NCBI GenBank assembly: GCA_948949055.1
Contig: CARBWQ010000014.1
Span: 1 to 10,798 of the forward strand
Direction: 5' to 3'
Origin: an uncultured Eubacteriales bacterium
GTDB taxonomy: Bacteria; Bacillota; Clostridia; Christensenellales; UBA1242
DNA: 10,798 nt
Part shown: piece by piece, positions 1 through 9,300 of the stretch
Layout: every line of letters starts with the position of its first letter
Numbering within the stretch: the stretch's first letter is position 1
Made by a program: the position numbers and the translations under genes
Notes under the pieces: model-generated
Databases searched by the model: none
What the model saw: the letters and a program-made list of their open reading frames with translations, nothing else
Told to the model about the DNA's origin: nothing

Positions 1-327
1 TTCTGCTGGAATTTCTTCCATACCTATGATTATCTCAGCTTGTTCAACGATAAACTCATAGTTTGTTTGAACATTTAAACTTTCAAGGTCGAAAATTGTT
101 TTATCTGCGACAAAGTTCACCAAATAATCGCCAGCAAGTTTAATTTCATTTTCGCTCTTTCCAGAAAGAGTGAAATAATATGAGCTGTTTTGTTTTTTTA
201 ACAAGTCAGCAAGTTTTTCGGTAGTAAGTCCACCACCAAAAATAGTAACGTCAATTTCAGGAATGAAATCCTTATTGTGATATGTAAAGTTTGTACTACT
301 GAACTCAACTCCACTAAGTACAAGTCT
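1..327 (-). other. MBG-type domain 8, residues 3491-3587, and start of the next module
   Basis: RLVLSGVEFSSTNFTYHNKDF opens it, with Y-H-N at residues 3506-3508 in the Y-[DN]-G position. IKLAGDYLVNFVAD (residues 3553-3566) is a good A-G-x-Y-x-V strand, and TNYEFIVEQAEI matches 'x-N-Y-x-F-x-V-x-x-A-x-I'. The last dozen residues (from about 3588) begin another domain cut by the window edge. Confidence 0.65.
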
Positions 328-3300
328 GTTTACAGTCACTTCAAATGTGAGTTCTAGCTCTGATGGAGCATAGTTTTCTCTATTTGCAGTAATTACAAGT
401 TTATACACACCATTTGAATTTGTGTTTGTAGGCAAAGAGAATGTATCAGCATTTTCAATTTGATTAAATTTGCCACTTGAAATAATCTCTTTTCCGTCTT
501 TTGTGATTCTATAAGTATAATCGATAAGATTATTGATGTTTGTAATCTTTCCATCAGAAAGAATTTGACTTAATGAAATTTCTTCTAAACCATCAAGCTC
601 AACCTTTGCATCAAAATCTATATCTTGTGAAGTCGCAACTGGATTTTCAAGTAGCCAAAGTGCGTTGATTTCACAAGCGATTATTGTAGCGTCAGCATCT
701 GCAATAGCTTTCAATCCCTGAATTGTAATTCCATTTGTTTGACTTAGCCATTGTGAGAACTTGAAGCCTTTTACATCACCTAAAATTGTTTCTGGGTCTG
801 AAAGTGCAACATCTGCACCTAATCTCACAAAGGTATAACCTATATCACCCTCTTCTGTAATACTTGAAAGGTCACCTAGGTTAAGTCTGATTGCTTTATA
901 GTCAGTTATTATTGCGACATATGTGCTTATACTTTCATCAGTAACAAATGTTATAAACTCGTCTTTTGGCTGTGACAAAATTTTTAATTGAGATAAAAGT
1001 TCGCTTACTTGGTTTTCGCCACCAAGAGAAGTCCAGCTTAAAATTTCCATTTCGCCGTCAAATACAAGATTAAATTTTACATTTGCTCCACTAGAAACAA
1101 GTACGTTAAGCTCTCCTGTTCCATTCTTGACAACTGTGATAATCAAATCACCATTTGAGTAGTTGTAATCACCATTAGGAATGATAATATCCTCTCCATC
1201 AAGTGAAATTGAAGAAATTTTAACTATATTTTGTTCATTTCTAGTCAAAGTAGCTGTATCAAAATATCTTGTTGCTATTTCAGTTTTATAAGCTTCACCT
1301 GCTGAAACTATTTCAAATCCACCATTTATTACAAATTCAAAGTTGGATTTTCTATCTTCATCATTCTCATTTGTAATAGTAGATATAATTTCAAATTGTG
1401 AAATATCGTCATAATTACCTGAAATAACATCCTTTGTTGTAATAGAGGTAATATTTACTTTAAAGTTGCTTCCACCACCTATCATATCGAAACTAAATTC
1501 TCTGATAGCATGGCTTGTACCCTTTTCAAAACCTTTTTCGTTAAATTTTACAATAATCTGTGCTTTCTTTACAAAAGCAGTAAGGCTGTCATCGGTATCG
1601 TAAGTAATAAGTCCACCATCACGGCTAAGGCCATTATAGTTTGCCATATCAAATCCAACTGGATTGAAGAAATATCTTACGCTATAACGAGCATCAGCAG
1701 AGTATAAACCACTCTCATCAATAAGCTCTACTCTCTCAATAGCAAGTTCGCCATTTTCTTCCCCTGTTGTAAATTTAACTTGACCAAGGCTATTCTGGGT
1801 AGAATCATTAGATGTAGCAACATAACTCTTTGTGCCAGTGTAATAACTTTCAAGCTTAGCACCTGAAATAGTAATGCTAGCTTTTGCGATGTTAATTGCG
1901 ATTTCTTCGCCTGCCTTAGTAGCTCTAACTTCATGTGTAAATCCACTTAAAGTATCTTCAAGTACAACTACAAGATAAGCTTTGCCTTGGAAGGCATTTT
2001 TATAGATTAGTTCAAAATCATTTGAATAACCTGTCTTTATAAAGTCACCAATGCCTGCGTCTGCCTTTGTTGAGAACATATAGTAAACTTCTTTAATACG
2101 TTCACCATTTTTCAAAGTTCCATTAATGTCAGCTAGTGACTTGCCATCTACATAGATAGTTGAACTTGCAACTGCCTTTTCTTGTCCATTGTAAACGAGA
2201 TTTGTTTTCGCTGTTGTCACAGCAGAAAGGTAAGCATAGTTGTCATCAACTTCCCAAACAGCTGTAAGTGTAAGGGCATTGTCATAACAATATCTACCAT
2301 TTTCGTCAACATAGCCATTTTCAAATGTAAATCCACTTTCACCAAGAGTTGCAAATGGATTGCCATTATGTCTTAGTCCGATAAGGTGATAGCCTGAACG
2401 GATAAATTCTAGTTTATTAAATTTGCTATCAATAATTTCATCATAGCTAATTGTAAATTGATTGTTTACATCTGTGATGTTTGAGTTGTTTAAAGTATAG
2501 TAATCATTTGTAACTATTGTCACCTTATATGATTTAGGTGAAATATTTACAACAACATTTCTGTTATTTAATGCACCACCTACAAGTTCATTGATTGTAA
2601 GTGAATTGCCTGAAATAACTACATCATCTTCCCCTTCAAAGCCGGTTACTTTTCCTATTTCATAACCCTCTTTAAAGTTGAATCTGAATGTTCTGTTTGC
2701 ACCATTGAAGTATCTGAGGCGAATTTCTTCTTCGTATGGAGTTCCGTCGATATCGATAAGTTTATCGGTATTTCCTTCAACTGTGATAGTTACTCTAAAT
2801 AATAATCCCCATTCAGCTTCAAGAGCTAAGCTTAAACTACTATTTGCAAAGTTTGGAGTTACAAACAACTGTCCTTCTTCAAAGGTTTCAATTATTTCCT
2901 TTCCATCACTACCCATTTTTTTGATACGCCATACATATTCTTCATCTGGGCTGTTTAAGACTGGAACATTTGTAAGTACCTGTCCATAAACATATTTTCT
3001 TATTACTGGATTAGTTCCTTGGTCTAAGCCCATGAAATCCATTCCAGGTCTAGCGTTTGTTTTATCAAATGTGACAGTATATTCATAACCTGCGAAGTCT
3101 GCCATGAGAGTAAATCCGTTATCACCATAACGTTCCTCATTAGGCACATCGCCAATAATCTTTTTGATAACATCTGTCACCTTTTCATTAAGGGCGAATT
3201 TATTTGCGCCCATTGTCCAACCATTTTGATAGTAAGTACCATCAATAGAGGCTGAAAATTCTTTTCCACCAAAAATGTCACTAAGAGTTAAACTGCTATT

Positions 3301-6300
3301 GTCTTTGCCAGCTTCACTTACAATCACAAACTCGCCGTTTATGCTGTCATCAACTATGTTTGTGCCTTCTGGAACAACATAATCTCCATTGAAGGTAAAA
3401 CGCATAGGTTCTAATGTAAAGTTGATAGAAGTTGCATCTTGAATGTAGACAATTTTGATTTCGCCAGTTCTCCTATTGTTTGCTTCACCCTCAATTCGAG
3501 TATAGCTTCCGTTTGAAGTAAAGCTTGTCCACTTATAGAACTCATCAGCTGTGACTTCTATAATAATGTTGTGGCTAAACAGCACTGTAAACTTGCCGTT
3601 TTCATTAACCACAATTTCACTTCTTCCACCATCGGTTTCATTATAAACTTTGACACTTCCCTTTGGTGAGGTAATAGTGATTTCAATCTCATTTTCATTC
3701 CATTGTTGAACAAAAGTAATTCCATCAAGTTCATCTTTTGTAAAGCTTCTTCCGTTTATTCTTTCCCAGAGGTTCTCGCCATTATTGATAGCATTATTTA
3801 ATGTCCAATATTTAGGGTTGTAACCTCTATTCATTGTAAGAACTGGAAGATTTGTTGAGGTAAGCTGAGAATAGCTAAGAATAAGGTCGGTCTTGCCTGC
3901 CCAAACTGGATCGTCAGTTGAAGCAACAAATCCACTTGGCTCATTATAATCAAGGATTATTCTCACTCTTATTTCTTCTGGTGAAATTGTAAGAGTGAAA
4001 TCGTCTGTAATTTTTTCAATGCTAATAACAGCACTATTTGTGTTCTGTCCACTTAAAACGTTGATGATAGCACTATCTTTTGAAAGCACAAAACTTGTAA
4101 ATTTATAACCTTCATCAGTTGCAATAGCATACTCTACTCCATCATTATAATAAGGAAGAGTAATACTTGAAAGCACTGAGTTATAGCTGTCAGTCAACTT
4201 TCCATGACCGATTACAATTTGTATTTGATAGTTGTTTCTTTCCCAAATTGCATCAATATCAAGTCCAGTTCTGCCAGCATCAACTGCCATTTGAAGTAAA
4301 ATTTCTTTATCTTTTTCTGACATTGAGCTGTTGATAACCACCCTTTCAGTTCCATTAAAGAAGGTGTATCCTGTGCTTAAATAACCAGTTCTTCTTACTC
4401 GGTTGCCTTCAATAATGATGTTGTCAATAAGGGTTATAATATTTCCATCATACTCAATTCTAGCAATTCCAGCATTTTCAAAGTCTGTAACACCGTCATT
4501 TACAAAGTCAGCTTCCTTTTGACCAGTAAGAGTATTTAAGATATCCTTAGAATCTCCAACTCTATCAAAGTAAAGTACTACATTTGCAATTTCGCCAACA
4601 ATATTTTGAGTTATTGTATAGTTTTGAGAATCAACTTGTGCAAAGACAAGAGTAATCACTTTATTCTTACCTATGATTGAATTCTCATAAGTTCCACTTA
4701 CAACATTTAATATATCGCCAGCAAGCATGTCGTTTGAAATGTAATAGCTTCCCTCGCCATTTACATTCATTCCAACAAAGCTATCAGTTAGCGAAATATT
4801 TCCATCGTAAGGTTTTGAAATAGAAAGTCTATTATCGTTTGTTACGGTAATTGCTTTTTTATCTACCGTCAATGTTTTTTCATAAATCTTATCGTAAGTA
4901 GCATCAATGTCTGCAAGTGACGCTTTAAATGTGTAATCTTTTGAAGTCACCTTAAAACGGATAATATAACTACCTGCATTTAAGTATTTACCTGTTGAAA
5001 ATTCGGCCTCTTCAATAGAAAATTCTGTGATTGTAAAGCTTGAACTATCAAGAGATTTTCCACTAGCAGAGAAGGTAAATCCAAACAAGCCTAATATTTC
5101 ATTCAAACTTGTCCTGTCTGTAATTTGACCATAACCAATATTCGTAAGTGAAGTATTAAGAATGACATCACTTTCACTATCAGCAAGTATTGTAGCAAGC
5201 ATATCTTTATCATAAATAAGATTGTAACTTGCACCTCTTCCTATATCGCCATTTATTGAAAGGTTTAATATTGTTCTTTTTCCAGCATTTGCAGAGTTTA
5301 ATGTACCTTTAATTTCCACCTCGTCTACCGAAGTGCCATAATCTACAAGTCCTGTAAGTTCAATTTCACTGTCACTATTTTTGCCGAGTGTATTGAAGGT
5401 GAAGTTTGAAAGCTGATTGTATACCTTGGTGATAGAATTAACAACAAGGTCTTTTTGCTCAATTTCAATTTTTACTGCTTCTTCATTTGCAAAGTCTACG
5501 CCTGCCCAATTTGCATTAGTAGCATTTGCAGTAAGCATAACTTCTAAGTCATAGCTTCCACTTATAGCTTCAATATTATTTGAGCTAAACTCAATAAAAT
5601 CAGCATATTCACTCTTTACAGAGTCAGGGATTTGAATTTTGTTTTCACCACTCAAATAATAGAGGTCAAAAGTAACGCTTGTCGCTACATTGCCTTCGCC
5701 ATAAGTGAGTGAAAGTGTATAGTTTTTATCATTTAAAGATATTTCATAGCCTGTAACTGTATAACCATTATAAGTATACTTAATTGGCTCATTTATCTCA
5801 ACTTTAAGATTTCCACTTGGTGTGAGAATTTCAAAGTATGAAATAAAGTCAGTCAGGTCAAGATCATAATTCTTTTCGTCATCTTCGCTGAGAGTTGGTT
5901 TTGTTAGTTTATATCTACCAATAGCCTCACCCTCTTCTCTTTCAAAGAATATAGCTACTTTATCGTCAGAATTTTCTACAATGGTGATATCTTGTACAAG
6001 TTCTGGATCATCAAGACCAAAGTATTTATTAAAGTTGAACTCATTTGTGTATTCGGCAAGCTTGATAGTATCTTGCTTTATAGTTAAACTTACCACTTTA
6101 TTAAATACATTGTCGCCAAACTGATAAACACCAGTCATATTTGAATCAATTATAGCTGTAATAGTATAAGTGTCAGCATTTCTAAGTTCGCTTGGCAGTC
6201 CTAAACTATTCACTATACTGATATGGAAACGAAGTCCATTATTGATTGAGTCGTCAACTTGTGGAATAGCTTGTAAATTAACTACCCTTGTTTGACCATC

Positions 6301-9300
6301 TAAATCAAGATTAATAGATACATTTTGAAGAGCATTATTAAATGTAAGGTCATCGTTTACAAAGTTAAAATCAATAGTTCTGCGAGTGAGAGTAAGCTCT
6401 ACCTCCCTCTCTTTTGTGAGAGTTTGAGCGCCAAAGCCGTCATTATAAGTGTAAACAACTGTGACTAAATATCTATCATTTAACTGCACGCTTGCTTGAC
6501 CATTTGCATCGGCAATTGTGAAAGAGCTTGAACTGCTGTTATAGCCAAAACTTATCAAGTTTTTCTTGCCAACCATTGAAATTGTAAATGTACTAGCGTT
6601 TGGAGCATTAAGTGTAATAAATTCACTTAGGCTCTGCTCAATAGCATCAGCGCTTGCATCATAAACTAAATCTTTATCTACATTGAATGTGAAATCTATA
6701 AATGACCACTTAGCTGTTATAGTTTCAGTCGCACCAGCTTCTCTATTTGAGATTTGTGCATTATTTCCACCAATAACTATATCAAGTTTGCTGTTTGTCG
6801 ATTTGTTGTAACCATTGAAAGTAAGATAACTAGACTCTACTGTCGTTGGATTTGCCAAGCTGAATGAACCAGAGCTAAGTCCAACATAAATTGTTTCATT
6901 TTCCTCATTATTTGCATTGCTTCCAGTATTATAATTTACATTAATTTTAACTACATCGGTAAGCACAGCCAAATAAGATGTTGTGCTATCTGCAAAAGAT
7001 GGCATTAATGTGGTTTTGTAATCTTGAATAACCCAGCCATCAAAAGCATCTGCAAGTTTTGTTACACTTTCGTCATTAGTGAACTGCAACAATTTTAAAG
7101 CTTTTTGTCTTTCACTATCAAGTCTAATATTTACATCAACTGTAAATGAATAACGAGAAAGCGCATCTTTATTGACAAAAAGTTTAAGTTCTCTTGTGCC
7201 ATTTCCAACATAAGAGAATAATATTTCATTATCAATTATAATATTGCCTTGATTGCTATTATTAAGTAAACCAACTTCACCATTTATTAAAAGGTTTGAA
7301 AGATAGATTGTATCAGTCATAGCAAGATAACTATTAGAAAGCGATCCTGCAAGTTTGCCATTTTGAGCAGTCAGGTACGCTGGCTTATATGTATAACCGA
7401 TTGCGTCAGTTGTATCACGAAGAATAAATCGTGAGTCGCCAGTATTTGCAAAATTTGCAATATTCCATTCAAAGTTTTTATCAAGGTCGCTTGCGTGTCC
7501 CTCAATTTCAAGTCCATAAAGTTCAAAATTGGTTATATCAATGTTATGATTTTCGCTACCAGTATAGGTGTTTGGTTTAGCACCATCTTTAAGAGTAATT
7601 TGATTGTATGTGTAAGAGAAATCTACATTTCCTACTGTAAATTGATTATTTTTGTTGTTAGTATAAACAATAGTTTTTACGCCATCGAAATAGTAAGCTG
7701 AACCATTTTCAAATTGTATAGTAAAGACTGCTTTTTCGATAGTTACAACATTATCAAATACAAAATAATAACCTTTTTCATCTAATTTAATATTTGAGAT
7801 AGCATCTTCATATTTTGTTGTATCAGATGGGTCTGCTTTTAGATAGAACTTAATTGGTTTTTTATCATTTTCATTTTGACTTGCATTGAAATCATTTCCT
7901 GCAACTTCAAAGTTTCCAAAATATTCTTCTAGATTGTTTAAATATGCACTTGAATTTTCAGTTAAATCTGTGCCATCCCAATCATATTTAAACATATAAT
8001 TTCCATAATCATTTGTCTGTGAAGGAACAAATTCATTAGTACCATTATAAATTGTAGAAAAATTGTTGTCTAAAATATAAAACTCATTTTTTATCATGTT
8101 GAATACAAGTTCAGCACTTTGAGAGGTATATTCAATCGAGTGAGCGCCATTTTCATTAAATCTTGTAAGAGTATCTTTGATATCAACTTCAAATCTAATT
8201 GAGTAAGAGCCTGACTTCATCAGCTCTCCAATATCAAAATCGATATATCTGTCATATACTATATCTTCGCCGTCAAGTGTAAGCACAATTCTATAATTTG
8301 TAACTTGTTCACCATTCTTTAATATAGGCTTATTTGAAAGATTAATATTGCTGTTATCAATATGACTTCCACTGATTTTTGTTGAAACAATGTTTTGCCC
8401 CATTGCTAAATAAAAATCTCTAACATTACCTATATTTTCTCTAAATGATATTTCACTCTTTGTCGCTTTATCCACTCTTGTCCAAGTTGGAACTATATGA
8501 ATATCAGCCGTAGAAGAGAAATTGTCACTTGGAATAAACATTTTTGATGTCTGATTTCCACCAGTTGCGATTGCCCAACCATTAAGTCTATAACCAACTC
8601 TTTCAACAGAAAGTACATTATTATTAATCGCATCAATTAAGTTTTGAGCAGGTGAACCATATTTTACATTAATAGTAATGATGTCACCCTCTTTTTGTCC
8701 GAAGTTATTTTCGCCATCAAGTGCTTCATTCCACTGATAGGTGTAATAGCTATTTTCAGAGTTATCAAGATAGATTAAATAGTCAGCAGGAGTACGTAGT
8801 GTAGTGATATTTATTGGGTCATCACCTGCATTTTCCATAAATCTATAACCGTCTTTAATAAATTGTTTAAATATTTCAGGTGTAAGCTTTAATGCCTTAT
8901 CTTCACCTGAGCCCAGTCTTTCAACTGGTTCTTTTGAAGTATCTTGTGATATATTGTAGCCTACGGTGAGATAACCATAGAGTGCTTCGCCTGAAACAAC
9001 TGCACTACCGATATTATAAACAGCTAAACCATTTTTATGATTTGGCTCAGGTGTTGTTGTGTAGAAAATAGTATCACCGATTGAAATTCCAGTTTTGCCT
9101 AATTCAACATCGGAAACTACATTTTTGCCATCAATTAAACCACTATATTGAATGATATCCCAGTTTGCAATAAGTTCAACACTTGCACTTCTATGCTCTT
9201 CAAGATCTGCAAGTCCATTCCAAACCTGGAAACTATCTCCACCAATATTGTTTACATTTACTTCACCAACGATTGCTTGCTTGAATAGTTCATCCCAGCC

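Noticed and set aside
418..438. LPTNT (residues 3455-3459), resembling a sortase LPxTG signal
   Set aside because: It is not followed by a hydrophobic segment and basic tail. It sits inside an Ig-like domain with more than 140 further coding residues.
1510..1707. Short plus-strand open frames at 1510-1707, 2182-2376 and 7495-7701
   Set aside because: They arise opposite the biased codon use of the giant gene; no domain, start context or promoter supports them.
1728..1946. Minus-strand open frame of 72 codons in a different frame
   Set aside because: It overlaps the MBG-type domain at residues 2974-3079 out of frame. The giant frame is uninterrupted here, so there is no sign of a frameshift or a nested gene.
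2678..2989. Plus-strand open frame of 103 codons
   Set aside because: It lies opposite clear InlB-type repeat sequence in the minus-strand frame. Its product is low in recognisable structure, and it is a shadow of the giant gene.
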